From: Bacteroidia bacterium
Lineage (GTDB): Bacteria; Bacteroidota; Bacteroidia; Bacteroidales; VadinHA17
Length of the DNA stretch: 20,292 nt
Direction: 5' to 3'
NCBI GenBank assembly: GCA_026391515.1
Contig: JAPLEC010000207.1
Coordinates: 1-20,292, forward strand
Shown: one piece after another, positions 1 through 7,950 of the stretch
Layout: each line of letters starts with the position of its first letter
Numbering within the stretch: position 1 is the stretch's first letter
Made by a program: the position numbers and the translations under genes
Notes under the pieces: model-generated
Told to the model about the DNA's origin: nothing
Databases searched by the model: none
What the model saw: the letters and a program-made list of their open reading frames with translations, nothing else

Positions 1-30
1 ATATTATCCTCCTTTAGGGGGCAAAGGCCA

Positions 31-60
31 ATAAAAAAGGGGCTCTTCAATGAGTCCCTT
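31..60 (-). terminator. Rho-independent terminator of the L31 gene
   Basis: Read on the minus strand, AAGGGACTC pairs with GAGCCCCTT (one A-C mismatch) around a loop of about six bases and is followed directly by TTTTATT. It starts 12 bases after the stop codon of the L31 gene, the expected place for its intrinsic terminator. Confidence 0.7.
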
Positions 61-72
61 GTGTGATAGTGT

Positions 73-387
73 TTACTTTTCTTTTTCTTTTTCTTTTTCT
101 TTTTCTCTTTCCTTATCTTCTTTCTCTTTCTTTTTACCGACGTGGTCTTTATAACGGTTCATGAATTTATCGACCCTTCCTGCGGTATCGACAAGCTTCA
201 TCTTACCGGTATAGAAAGGATGGGATGTATTGGATATCTCAAGCTTGATGAGCGGATATTCGTTACCATCTTCCCACTTTATATTTTCTTTTGACGGAGC
301 AGTAGATTTGCCCAGAAAAGAATAACCATTTGACATATCCTGAAATACAACTAATCTGTAATTTTCCGGATGTATTCCCTGTTTCAT
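73..387 (-). CDS. rpmE2: 50S ribosomal protein L31, type B
   Basis: Protein of the large ribosomal subunit, 104 residues. The N-terminal 80 residues match type B L31: MKQGIHPENYR at the start, the FQD segment, and SNTSHPFYTGK near residues 52-62. The zinc-binding cysteines of the type A (C+) form are absent, so this is the C-minus, zinc-independent form. The last 20 or so residues are a lysine/glutamate repeat (KEKEKEKEK) encoded by a hexamer microsatellite; such charged tails occur on Bacteroidetes L31 but vary in length. It is a single-gene unit with its own promoter (441-472) and terminator (31-60). The ATG at 385-387 is the only sensible start. Confidence in the identity is very high; the exact tail length may vary between strains because of the repeat. 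Confidence 0.96.
   Translation of the reverse strand: MKQGIHPENYRLVVFQDMSNGYSFLGKSTAPSKENIKWEDGNEYPLIKLEISNTSHPFYTGKMKLVDTAGRVDKFMNRYKDHVGKKKEKEDKEREKEKEKEKEK
76..104. repeat. CTTTTT hexamer microsatellite in the L31 tail
   Basis: Four perfect tandem CTTTTT units (81-104), preceded by a five-base partial unit. On the coding strand this is GAAAAA repeated, giving alternating Glu-Lys. The six-base period keeps the frame, so slippage would only change the length of the charged C-terminal tail of L31. Confidence 0.85.
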
Positions 388-440
388 CGCTGTTTGTATT
401 ATTATTTTCTATTTCTAAAAATGCCTTTTATTAGGGACTG

Positions 441-472
441 CAAAATTAATGAACAATCCTGAAAATACAAAA
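441..472 (-). promoter_or_regulatory. Bacteroidetes-type promoter of the L31 gene
   Basis: On the minus strand TTTTG (468-472) is followed after exactly 19 bases by TAATTTTG (441-448), a full match to the Bacteroidetes consensus TTTG-N19-21-TAnnTTTG. The L31 start codon is 53 bases further on, leaving an untranslated leader of about 45 bases. It lies in the gap just after the stop codon of the upstream gene. Confidence 0.7.
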
Positions 473-484
473 TGAATTTACAAA

Positions 485-1711
485 TTATTCGATTTTCTCA
501 ACTTCTTCCTTTTTAATTTGCTGTCTTTCAGTCATTTCATCTTTGAACCGCATGAATTTCAACTTATCATTTATCATATATCTGTAAGTGCAATGAGTTT
601 TCATTTTTATTCCTCCGATCGATACATTGCTTGCCATCATTTTAGGGTTATAATCTCCAACCCATGACAATTCAAGCTCTTTCACCCAAGGTTTCTTGTG
701 AAATACCTGATATAAGTGATAAAATATTGCTGCTTCAATTCCGGAATTTTGATGTGAGTGCATTATACCTCCGACAACGCCTCTTAATCTGGTCATTTCG
801 TGAGTCTTTCTATAATAAAGGAACTTAATCATATTACAGATGTTTAATTTCCCATTGAGATGTTGAAGAATCTGGTTAAGGTCAGGCAGCAGGACCCAGA
901 ATCCGATAGGCTTATCATTTAAATAGATAAAAATAACTGTTTCCTCGTCAATTATAGGTTTTACTTTTTTAAGCGATTCTTCAAGGATATCGGGGATAAG
1001 CGGGGTAAAATCATCTTTTAAAAAGGACCATGTCGAATTATATATTTCGCATATATCATTAATATATTTGCGAGCATTTTTAAATTCAAAATGACGGAAC
1101 GAGTATCCTGGTCGTTTTGAGAGCCATTCTGCAACTTTCCAGACGCGATCGGGAAATTTTGTTATTTCACCTTTTTCATTCCGGACTTCCCTGTGATATG
1201 AATATTGTTCGAAGTAGTTTTTAAAGCCATACTCTTCGAAAAAATTCCTGTAATATTTCATGTTATATGGCATCCCATATCCCTGCTGCATAAAACCATC
1301 AATCAGAAGCCCCCAGTGATTGTCGTTTTCCCCGAAATTAATAGGCCCGTCCATTGCTTCAATACCATTGGAAGCAAGCCATGTTCTTGCAGTATCGAAA
1401 ATAGTAAATGCAGCTTCTCTATTTTCAATTACCTCGAAAAATCCCAGTCCTCCGGTTGGCTGACTATTAGCTTTTGATCTCACATCATCAATAAATGCGG
1501 CAACACGTCCGATAGTCTTGTTTCTGTCATCCTTGAGAATCCATCGGATTGCTTTTCCGTGTTCAAATGAATGATTTTTTGACGGATCAAAAATGCTTTC
1601 AATTTCAGAATCGAGCGGACAAATCCAGAAAGGATCATCTTTGTACAACCGTTTTGAGAAATTAATGAATTCCCTGCGGTCATTTCGAGTTAAAACTTCA
1701 ATGATCTGCAT
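485..1711 (-). CDS. GNAT-like N-acyltransferase family protein (YghO-like)
   Basis: A 408-residue cytoplasmic protein with no signal peptide or membrane span. It resembles the Bacteroidetes family often annotated as GNAT N-acetyltransferase (related to E. coli YghO). The N-terminal region has the family pattern of an LYKDDPFWICPL segment (residues 22-33), FDPSKNHSFEHG (about 41-52), and an IGRVAAFID strand (about 67-75) that would form the start of an acyl-CoA-binding fold. The C-terminal half has a second GNAT-like region, with LELSWVGDYNPKMMASNVSIGG around residues 345-365. The substrate is unknown and the acetyltransferase activity is inferred from family resemblance only. It stands between the flippase gene and rpmE2, each with its own candidate promoter. 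The ATG at 1709-1711 is used. Confidence 0.75.
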   Translation of the reverse strand: MQIIEVLTRNDRREFINFSKRLYKDDPFWICPLDSEIESIFDPSKNHSFEHGKAIRWILKDDRNKTIGRVAAFIDDVRSKANSQPTGGLGFFEVIENREAAFTIFDTARTWLASNGIEAMDGPINFGENDNHWGLLIDGFMQQGYGMPYNMKYYRNFFEEYGFKNYFEQYSYHREVRNEKGEITKFPDRVWKVAEWLSKRPGYSFRHFEFKNARKYINDICEIYNSTWSFLKDDFTPLIPDILEESLKKVKPIIDEETVIFIYLNDKPIGFWVLLPDLNQILQHLNGKLNICNMIKFLYYRKTHEMTRLRGVVGGIMHSHQNSGIEAAIFYHLYQVFHKKPWVKELELSWVGDYNPKMMASNVSIGGIKMKTHCTYRYMINDKLKFMRFKDEMTERQQIKKEEVEKIE

Positions 1712-1767
1712 GACATTAATTATCTGATTAGCAATTATATATCATCGTCAGGTTAATTCAGTTTTTG

Positions 1768-1775
1768 CAAATATA
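1768..1775 (-). promoter_or_regulatory. Candidate -7 element upstream of the GNAT-like gene
   Basis: TATATTTG on the minus strand is a perfect TAnnTTTG match 56 bases before the start codon. No convincing TTTG -33 box stands 19-21 bases upstream, so this is a weaker call than the L31 and tRNA promoters. Confidence 0.4.
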
Positions 1776-1833
1776 ATCAGTTTTTTAAAACCTATTACCT
1801 GAAGCCGGCAGCCTGGTGAAAGAAGTTTACTTA

Positions 1834-3201
1834 TCAGATAACAATAATCCCCTTGTCGACAAGGATGAAAACTATTGAAGTAAGAACCGAATAGATAAGG
1901 AAGACCTTGAGAGGTATATACTCATAGGGTTTTATTTTCATCCTGACCCACAAATAACCAACCAGGAAGATCTTGCTTACCAAATATACTATAAAGGTAG
2001 CAAGGGCAACTCCGACAATTCCATATCCCCATTTAATCATCATCAGGCTCAGGGGAATATTTAAAGCAAGTTCAATTAAAGCAGCAAAGAAAGTTATATG
2101 TGTCTTTTTTCTTCCGACAATTATTGTCTGAGGAAATAAAAGTCGTGGAATTATAAGAAGTGAGTATACCAGGAATATACCTGCACTCTTATGAAACTCA
2201 GGATTAAAGAGTCGTGGATAGAACCATTTTGTGAATAGCATTATCACCATTATTATCGGGAAAAGCAGGTGCATAAGCTTCTTGGATTTCAGCTTGATTT
2301 TTTCAAGCGACTCCTTCATCATGGTACGAGTTGAAAACTCAGGAAGCATAGCATTGCTCAGCCCGTTTGCCAGCAATAATACCAGTGGAAATTCTTTTGC
2401 CCCATAACGAAACCATGCGAACATTCCGGGATCGTGGTAAACCGCTGACACAATTACTCCATCAGTATATTGGCCTGAACCGCTGATGAGTGTGGTTATA
2501 ATAAGTGGTGCCCCCAGGTAAAGATGCTCTTTCATAAACTCCCAGGATACCTTCATCTCAGAATATCTCCTTAATAATATAATCAGCCATACCCATCTTG
2601 CAATTGTTACTAAAAGTAATCCCCAGATTGACCATATAATATCTTTCCCTAGAAGAATAGGTGTAATAATAAGTACAAGCTGAGCAGTGAAGGTATAAAG
2701 CCCGTATTGAACAATACGATAAGACCGGTTATTGAGAAGGTATATATACTCGATCAGGCATACAGGGCTGCTAAGCAGAAGGTAAAGAAGAAGTAAATTA
2801 ATATATGGTACGTTACCAGTAAAATGAAATACTGAAAAGTTATATTTTATTACATGTCCTAAGGAGAAGAAGAGTAGACTGAAAAAGCATAAAAGGAGAA
2901 AAGCGTTGAATATTTCAGGTGATTTGCCGGAATTGTTCTCCCCCATTTTTCTGAATGTCTTATTTCTGTGATAAAGAGGAAGAAGAGATTGAATGATTCC
3001 CGTGACCCAGAAAAAACTGATTAATCCGGCTATAAAGAGGAACATCTCCCATGATCCTATTTCTGCCCTGGTAAGGTGACTTTTAGTAAATACTATGCTG
3101 ACGATCAGGAAAATGGTAAACCGCATCAGCTGAAAAATCTGAAGGCCTGAAATATTATCAATGAATTTAAACCGTCTCAATACCTGCCTGACTTGGTTCA
3201 T
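1834..3201 (-). CDS. Polysaccharide/lipid-linked oligosaccharide flippase (Wzx/MVF-like membrane protein)
   Basis: A 455-residue integral membrane protein with roughly 12-14 hydrophobic segments along its whole length and short charged loops. This is the layout of the polysaccharide biosynthesis/MOP flippase superfamily (Wzx, RfbX and relatives), which move undecaprenyl-linked glycans across the inner membrane. Family-like features are the first two spans after a short basic N-terminus (RQVLRRFKF), a central segment with SGSGQYTDGVIVSAVY near residues 239-255, and a C-terminal half with LFPQTIIVGRKKTHI around 356-370. No glycosyltransferases flank it, so it is an orphan flippase and its substrate cannot be deduced. 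The ATG at 3199-3201 follows a TATATTTG -7 element. Identity as a member of this superfamily is fairly secure; the exact subfamily is not. Confidence 0.8.
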   Translation of the reverse strand: MNQVRQVLRRFKFIDNISGLQIFQLMRFTIFLIVSIVFTKSHLTRAEIGSWEMFLFIAGLISFFWVTGIIQSLLPLYHRNKTFRKMGENNSGKSPEIFNAFLLLCFFSLLFFSLGHVIKYNFSVFHFTGNVPYINLLLLYLLLSSPVCLIEYIYLLNNRSYRIVQYGLYTFTAQLVLIITPILLGKDIIWSIWGLLLVTIARWVWLIILLRRYSEMKVSWEFMKEHLYLGAPLIITTLISGSGQYTDGVIVSAVYHDPGMFAWFRYGAKEFPLVLLLANGLSNAMLPEFSTRTMMKESLEKIKLKSKKLMHLLFPIIMVIMLFTKWFYPRLFNPEFHKSAGIFLVYSLLIIPRLLFPQTIIVGRKKTHITFFAALIELALNIPLSLMMIKWGYGIVGVALATFIVYLVSKIFLVGYLWVRMKIKPYEYIPLKVFLIYSVLTSIVFILVDKGIIVI

Positions 3202-3217
3202 TTTTTATCAAACCGCA

Positions 3218-3225
3218 CAAATATA
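3218..3225 (-). promoter_or_regulatory. Candidate -7 element upstream of the flippase gene
   Basis: TATATTTG on the minus strand matches TAnnTTTG and lies 16 bases before the flippase start codon. This implies a very short leader. No clear -33 box is visible. It is divergent to the tRNA-His promoter. Confidence 0.45.
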
Positions 3226-3260
3226 GCAATAGAACTTAGTGGGAGAAAATAAAATCAAAA

Positions 3261-3292
3261 TTTTGTGAATAAAAATTTTGGGCGTATTTTTG
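3261..3292 (+). promoter_or_regulatory. Bacteroidetes-type promoter of tRNA-His
   Basis: TTTTG at 3261-3265 and TATTTTTG at 3285-3292 are separated by exactly 19 bases, a full match to the Bacteroidetes sigma-ABfr consensus. The tRNA begins 12 bases after the -7 element. Confidence 0.75.
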
Positions 3293-3304
3293 CATTCCTG
3301 AAAC

Positions 3305-3379
3305 GGTGGATGTAGTTCAGCTGGTTAGAACGTCGGATTGTGGTTCCGAAAGTCGTGGGTTCGAATCCCATCTTCCACC
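3305..3379 (+). tRNA. tRNA-His (anticodon GTG)
   Basis: A complete cloverleaf: acceptor GTGGATG with CTTCCAC (one T-T mismatch), D arm GTTC/GAAC, anticodon stem TCGGA/TCCGA around loop TTGTGGT (anticodon GTG), and T arm GTGGG-TTCGAAT-CCCAT. The extra G at 3305 can pair with C73 at 3379, the G-1:C73 pair that marks histidine tRNAs. CCA is not encoded. A strong promoter stands immediately upstream, and an integrase remnant begins about 150 bases downstream. Confidence 0.96.
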
Positions 3380-3519
3380 CAACCAATAATAAAGGACGAG
3401 GGTAATTATCTGAATATCTGATAGTTGCCTTTTGTATTTTTTTAACAATTTATCTCTTCTAACCATATTCTAATTATATGCTGCAAAAAGTAGTATTTTT
3501 AATTAAAAATAGTTTATGA

Positions 3520-3828
3520 TACACTCTTATTGCTAACTTCATTAATCACAAGGCTTTACAGTATAACAGGGAGATAAAAGAACTGCTGAAGTTGCATGCA
3601 GACAAAGAAGAATACAAAGACCTTAAATTTAAGACGGATCGTACGAGTCATAATTTCAGGGATACATTCATTTCCTTAACAGTAACTAAAGGAGTCAACT
3701 GGAAGAGCATATTGAAATGGGTCGGCCAGTCATCTTATAGTATCATGGATCGGTACATCCACCTGACCTCATCAATACCGAAGGGAAAGATAAAAAATCT
3801 TACCCGAAAATTAATTCAGTCAACCTGA
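3520..3828 (+). pseudogene. C-terminal remnant of a tyrosine recombinase/phage integrase
   Basis: The open frame runs from just after an in-frame TGA (3517-3519) to a TGA at 3826-3828 and encodes only the end of a tyrosine recombinase catalytic domain. It shows SHNFRDTF (the HxxR box, with His and Arg), KGVNWKSILKWVGQSS (the G-H/Q box, here Gln in place of His) and MDRYIHL, which holds the nucleophile Tyr. The upstream catalytic Arg and the DNA-binding N-terminal domain, about 250-300 residues in a complete enzyme, are missing, and the first possible start (TTG at 3592) lacks a proper signal. The position right after tRNA-His is the classic location for an integrase, so this is best read as the decayed end of an integrated element. 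No second copy of the tRNA 3' end was found nearby. Confidence 0.75.
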
Positions 3829-3862
3829 AACCTCTCCAGAAGAAACAGGTTTTTTCTCTTTT
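3822..3862 (+). terminator. Probable Rho-independent terminator after the integrase remnant
   Basis: AACCTG (3822-3827) can pair with CAGGTT (3846-3851), or alternatively AAACCT (3828-3833) with AGGTTT (3847-3852). A run of T with two C interruptions follows. It overlaps the stop codon of the integrase remnant and would isolate the GH3 gene downstream from it. Confidence 0.5.
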
Positions 3863-4041
3863 TTATATTTTATGACTTATTTTTAAAATCTCTGACAAAA
3901 AATTGAAAGGAACATCCAATTCTTTTTTACGCTAAAGCGACGGGATTTTATTAAATTTCAATTTAATTTCAGGTTCATTTTTCAACATAACTTTAAAAAA
4001 CAAACCATACTTTTTTGCCTAATATTTCAAAAACTTCAATA

Positions 4042-7000
4042 ATGAAAAAAAGATCTCTAAAAACTAGCTTACTTGCATTTGCCGGAGTCGTGATGATATT
4101 CTTTCTTTCGGCAAACAAAGCAGGTGAACCCGGAGGACTGGTTTTAAAAAAACCAATATATCTGAATACAGCTTATTCTTTCCAGGAAAGGGCGGCCGAC
4201 CTTGTTTCGAGGATGACCCCGGAGGAGAAGCAAAGTCAACTTGGCAACACCATGCCTCCTGTTCCACAACTTGGAGTTAATGCCTATGATGTCTGGGGTG
4301 AAGCCCTTCATGGAGTGTTAGGCAGGACCAGAAACAGCGGAATGACCGCTACGTCATTTCCAAACAGTGTTGCTCTGGGATCTGCGTGGGATCCGGCATT
4401 GATGAAGCGTGAAACTTCTGTAATTTCTGATGAAGCCAGAGGTTTTAATTACGATGTCATTTTTACACTTACCTACTGGTCACCAGTAGTCGAACCCGTC
4501 AGGGATCCCAGATGGGGAAGAACTGGAGAATCATTCGGCGAGGATCCTTTTCTTGTTTCACAGATAGGCCGAGGTTTTATCCAGGGTTTGATGGGGAGCG
4601 ATCCGGTTTATCTTAAAGCTGTACCGTGCGGGAAACATTACTTTGCAAACAACTCTGAATTTAACCGTCATACGGGAAGCTCAGATATGGATGACCGCGA
4701 TATGAGAGAGTTTTATCTTCTGCCATATAAGACACTTATCGAGAAGGATAAGCTCCCGGCAATTATGACCTGTTACAATGCCGTGAACGGTGTCCCGATG
4801 TCGGCAAATAAATATCTTGTCGATACTATTGCCAGAAAAACATACGGGTTAGATGGTTATATAACAGGAGACTGTGGTGCGATATCTGATATTTTCACAG
4901 GGCACCACTACGTAAAAAGCAATGCTGAAGCAGCGGCAATGGGGCTGAAATCAGGAGTTAACACTGATTGTGGCAGCGTTTACCAGACAAGTGCTCTTGA
5001 GGCAATAAAACAGGGTTTGATCACTGAGGCTGATATGGATCTGGCCCTTATCAATATCTTCACGGTAAGAATGAGGCTAGGTGAGTTTGATCCCAAAAGC
5101 AAAGTTCCCTATGCAGGTATCAAGCCGAATATAATCAATGATCCCGCGCATAATGACCTTGCAGTTGAGGTTGCCACAAAGACGCCTGTTCTTTTAAAGA
5201 ATAACCTGGTTGCTAAAACCGGCAGAAGGGCGCTCCCGATTAAGGCAGAAGAAGTAAAGAAAATTGCTGTAATCGGACCTCAGGCAGAAAGAGTAGAACT
5301 TGGTCCCTATTCAGGAGTGGCCGAGGCTTCTCTCAGAATAACTCCTCTGGCAGGCATTAAGAATTATGTTGAACAGAATAAACTTAAAACTGAAGTTGTA
5401 TATAGTTCAGGCGGAAATACTTCAAGAAGAAGCGATTTCTTCACCATCATTGGATTTTCAACTGTCAGGAATGATGGTATTGTCAAAGAATATGATGCAA
5501 CCAAATTTGATGCCTCCGCAAAGGGTATAATAACTTCAGCGAGAATGGGACAGCCTTCCGTGAGAGGAATTAAAGATGGCGACTGGACATCTTATAATAA
5601 TATCGATATTACCAATGTCGATTCAATGAAAATCAACCTGACTGTACCAGGCAGTGAAGGCGGAATAATCGAAGCAAGACTGGGCTCAGCAACAGGGAAT
5701 CTGATTGCTACTGCAAAAGTGACAGGTACGCAGCAGGGCGGATTTATGGGTTTTGGCAGATCAAGGACAGTTTCAGTTAAAATTAGTACTCTGGGTGTAA
5801 CAGGACCTCAGACCATCGTTCTTGTTTATCGTGCACCAGAGATAGCTGCCATTGATAAAGAGACCTTATCTCTGGCTGCTTCTTCAGACGTAGCAGTGGT
5901 TTTCGTCGGGACTGATGACAGGACTGCCGGAGAAGAATCTGACAGATTCTCATTACTGTTACCGGGTAACCAGTATGAACTGATCAAATCAGTTGCAGCT
6001 GTCAATCCCAATACCATAGTCGTAATGCAGTCACTTGGAATGGTGGAAGTTGATCAGTTCAAGGATGATCCGAATGTAGCAGGGATAATCTGGACAGGAT
6101 TTAACGGCCAGGCACAGGGGACAGCTATGGCCAGGATACTTTTGGGTGACGTAAATCCCGGAGGGAAACTGAATACCACGTGGTACAAGTCGCTGAATGA
6201 TCTTCCGGAGATCACTGATTATACGTTAAGAGGCGGACAAGGGAAAAATGGGAGGACCTACTGGTATTTCAACAAGGATGTTTCATATGAATTTGGATAC
6301 GGGCTCTCGTATACCGAGTTTGAGTACAGTAATTTCAACATCAGCAAGAGTGCCATCACTCCGAATGACAGGATCACGGTGAGTGCAGACGTGAAGAACA
6401 CAGGAGGAGTTGACGGAGATGAAGTAGTACAGGTATACTTAAGGACGCCGGATAGTCCTGCTTCGCTGGAGAGGCCGATAAAGAAGCTGAAGGGATTTCA
6501 GAGAGTAACGATAGCAGCAGGTCAGACAAAGACAGTATCGATAGACATAGATTGTGCAGATCTGTGGTTCTGGGATGGCAAGAATGACAGGATAACGTTT
6601 GATCAGGGCAAATATATATTTGAGATTGGAGCATCATCAAAGGACATCAGGGGTCAGGTAGAGGCCACGATGAGTGGTACGTTCAACCCGGTATTGAAGA
6701 CTGTTGTTGCAGAGTGCGGCAAGGTGGTACTGAGACCAGGCAATACAGCTCAGACGAGTGTTACGGCAGCGATGTCGGACGACAGTTTCTACAACATCAG
6801 GAATGCAAAGGTGATGTACAAGAGCAATAATCCGGCAGTGGCAAGTGTTGATGAGAAGGGAATGGTGACGGCAAAAGGAGTGGGAACGGCATCGATAATT
6901 GCATATGTAACGGTGAATGGGAAGACATTGTCGGACAGTTATCCTTTGAAGGTAATGCCTGATCTGAGACCGGCAACAATAACAGTTAACGGAAAGAATG

Positions 7001-7902
7001 TTAAAGGTTTCAATCCTGCTGTCAAGGCTTACAGTTATCTCCTGAAGGATGCCTCGGGTGTTCTAAATGTCAATGCCACTGCGGCTGGTACTGACATTAC
7101 AATTAACGTTAGCCAGGCTAATGATGTTCCCGGAACGGCAGTAGTCACGCTGACGGACAATATTACGTTGGAAAAGAATTGCTATAACATAAACTTCGGG
7201 ACCAAATCTGTCAGCGACGAATTCAACAGTGCCTCGCCGGGCAAGCAATGGAGCTGGGTAAGGGAAAATCCTGCACACTGGGATCTCTCCAAAAAATCCG
7301 GATCGCTGGTTATCACGAGTGATAAAGGCGACATCGTTTCAGCTAACAATAATGCAGAGAACATTCTCTTGCAGAATGCAAATACTGACTGGACGATAGA
7401 ATCAAAAATCGTATGCTCAAGAAGACCATCGGGATTCTCTCAGAATACCGGAATTCTGGCATACCAGGATGATGACAATTTTGTAAAGCTGGTTTACAGA
7501 GCCAGTGGAAGAAGAGGATTTGGTGGACCCGGAGGACCTGGCGCAACCGGAGTTCAGCCCGGCTCAGTGGAACTTGCAATAGAGAAGGATGGTTACCAGT
7601 CATCTGCAGCAACTCTTATTCTTGCAAATATAAAAAATGATGACAATACTCTGGTTATGAAACTTAAGAAAAAAGGCAGTCTTTACACAGCATCCTGCTC
7701 CTCGGATGGTAAGAATTTCAAAATAATTGGTACGGCTGACATTATGTTTAAGGATGTAAAAGCCGGAATGATAGTCTGTGACGGTGTCGCACCTGCCAGA
7801 ATGGGTAATTTCCCCGGGATGGAACAGCAAACCAATCAGCCCCAAACACCATTTGAGGTTGCATTCGATTATTTCAGGATCACTAATAGCGGCCTGAAAT
7901 AG
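4042..7902 (+). CDS. Multimodular GH3 beta-xylosidase-type glycoside hydrolase with CBM6-like insert
   Basis: A 1286-residue exported enzyme predicted to release terminal beta-xylose (or beta-glucose/arabinose) from oligosaccharides. The N-terminal MKKRSLKTSLLAF segment is a signal peptide. The GH3 barrel (about 45-340) has YDVWGEALHGV, a pattern of the xylosidase branch, GRTGESFGEDP, KHYFANNSEFNRH, and the nucleophile Asp277 in TGDCGAI. The GH3 C domain (about 385-730) is interrupted by a CBM6-like beta-sandwich (about 472-597); E631/E632 before DR are acid/base candidates. Then come a fibronectin-III-like domain (about 758-867), a BIG2 Ig-like domain (about 887-970), a short unassigned beta-domain (972-1053) and a concanavalin-like domain (1055-1286) like the C-terminus of GH43 enzymes, with a glycine-rich loop. 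ATG 4042 is chosen over the in-frame TTG at 4015 because it begins the signal peptide. It heads a rightward group with the propeller protein (48-base gap) and GH51. Confidence 0.92.
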   Translation: MKKRSLKTSLLAFAGVVMIFFLSANKAGEPGGLVLKKPIYLNTAYSFQERAADLVSRMTPEEKQSQLGNTMPPVPQLGVNAYDVWGEALHGVLGRTRNSGMTATSFPNSVALGSAWDPALMKRETSVISDEARGFNYDVIFTLTYWSPVVEPVRDPRWGRTGESFGEDPFLVSQIGRGFIQGLMGSDPVYLKAVPCGKHYFANNSEFNRHTGSSDMDDRDMREFYLLPYKTLIEKDKLPAIMTCYNAVNGVPMSANKYLVDTIARKTYGLDGYITGDCGAISDIFTGHHYVKSNAEAAAMGLKSGVNTDCGSVYQTSALEAIKQGLITEADMDLALINIFTVRMRLGEFDPKSKVPYAGIKPNIINDPAHNDLAVEVATKTPVLLKNNLVAKTGRRALPIKAEEVKKIAVIGPQAERVELGPYSGVAEASLRITPLAGIKNYVEQNKLKTEVVYSSGGNTSRRSDFFTIIGFSTVRNDGIVKEYDATKFDASAKGIITSARMGQPSVRGIKDGDWTSYNNIDITNVDSMKINLTVPGSEGGIIEARLGSATGNLIATAKVTGTQQGGFMGFGRSRTVSVKISTLGVTGPQTIVLVYRAPEIAAIDKETLSLAASSDVAVVFVGTDDRTAGEESDRFSLLLPGNQYELIKSVAAVNPNTIVVMQSLGMVEVDQFKDDPNVAGIIWTGFNGQAQGTAMARILLGDVNPGGKLNTTWYKSLNDLPEITDYTLRGGQGKNGRTYWYFNKDVSYEFGYGLSYTEFEYSNFNISKSAITPNDRITVSADVKNTGGVDGDEVVQVYLRTPDSPASLERPIKKLKGFQRVTIAAGQTKTVSIDIDCADLWFWDGKNDRITFDQGKYIFEIGASSKDIRGQVEATMSGTFNPVLKTVVAECGKVVLRPGNTAQTSVTAAMSDDSFYNIRNAKVMYKSNNPAVASVDEKGMVTAKGVGTASIIAYVTVNGKTLSDSYPLKVMPDLRPATITVNGKNVKGFNPAVKAYSYLLKDASGVLNVNATAAGTDITINVSQANDVPGTAVVTLTDNITLEKNCYNINFGTKSVSDEFNSASPGKQWSWVRENPAHWDLSKKSGSLVITSDKGDIVSANNNAENILLQNANTDWTIESKIVCSRRPSGFSQNTGILAYQDDDNFVKLVYRASGRRGFGGPGGPGATGVQPGSVELAIEKDGYQSSAATLILANIKNDDNTLVMKLKKKGSLYTASCSSDGKNFKIIGTADIMFKDVKAGMIVCDGVAPARMGNFPGMEQQTNQPQTPFEVAFDYFRITNSGLK

Positions 7903-7950
7903 CTTATGCTGAAGATTTTCATAATACTCTGACTTAATTCACAAACCCTG

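Noticed and set aside
11..27. CCTTT/AAAGG palindrome with a G-rich loop at the left edge
   Set aside because: A five-base stem of the common CCTTTAGGGG type; too short and too near the edge to interpret.
4003..4020. TACTTTTTTG before the GH3 gene as a -7 box
   Set aside because: It has two extra T residues relative to TAnnTTTG and no -33 box, so it is not supported.
4015..4041. TTG start that would extend the GH3 protein by nine residues
   Set aside because: The ATG at 4042 begins a normal signal peptide (MKKRSLK); the extension would put uncharged residues in front of it.
3380..4041. Direct repeat of the tRNA-His 3' end (attR)
   Set aside because: No second copy of TTCGAATCCCATCTTCCACC was seen in this region by eye, so no attachment site pair is claimed.
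6374..6640. Long open frame on the minus strand within the GH3 gene
   Set aside because: It lies opposite a well-supported domain, has a low-complexity Leu/Ser composition and no recognisable family; it is a shadow of codon bias.
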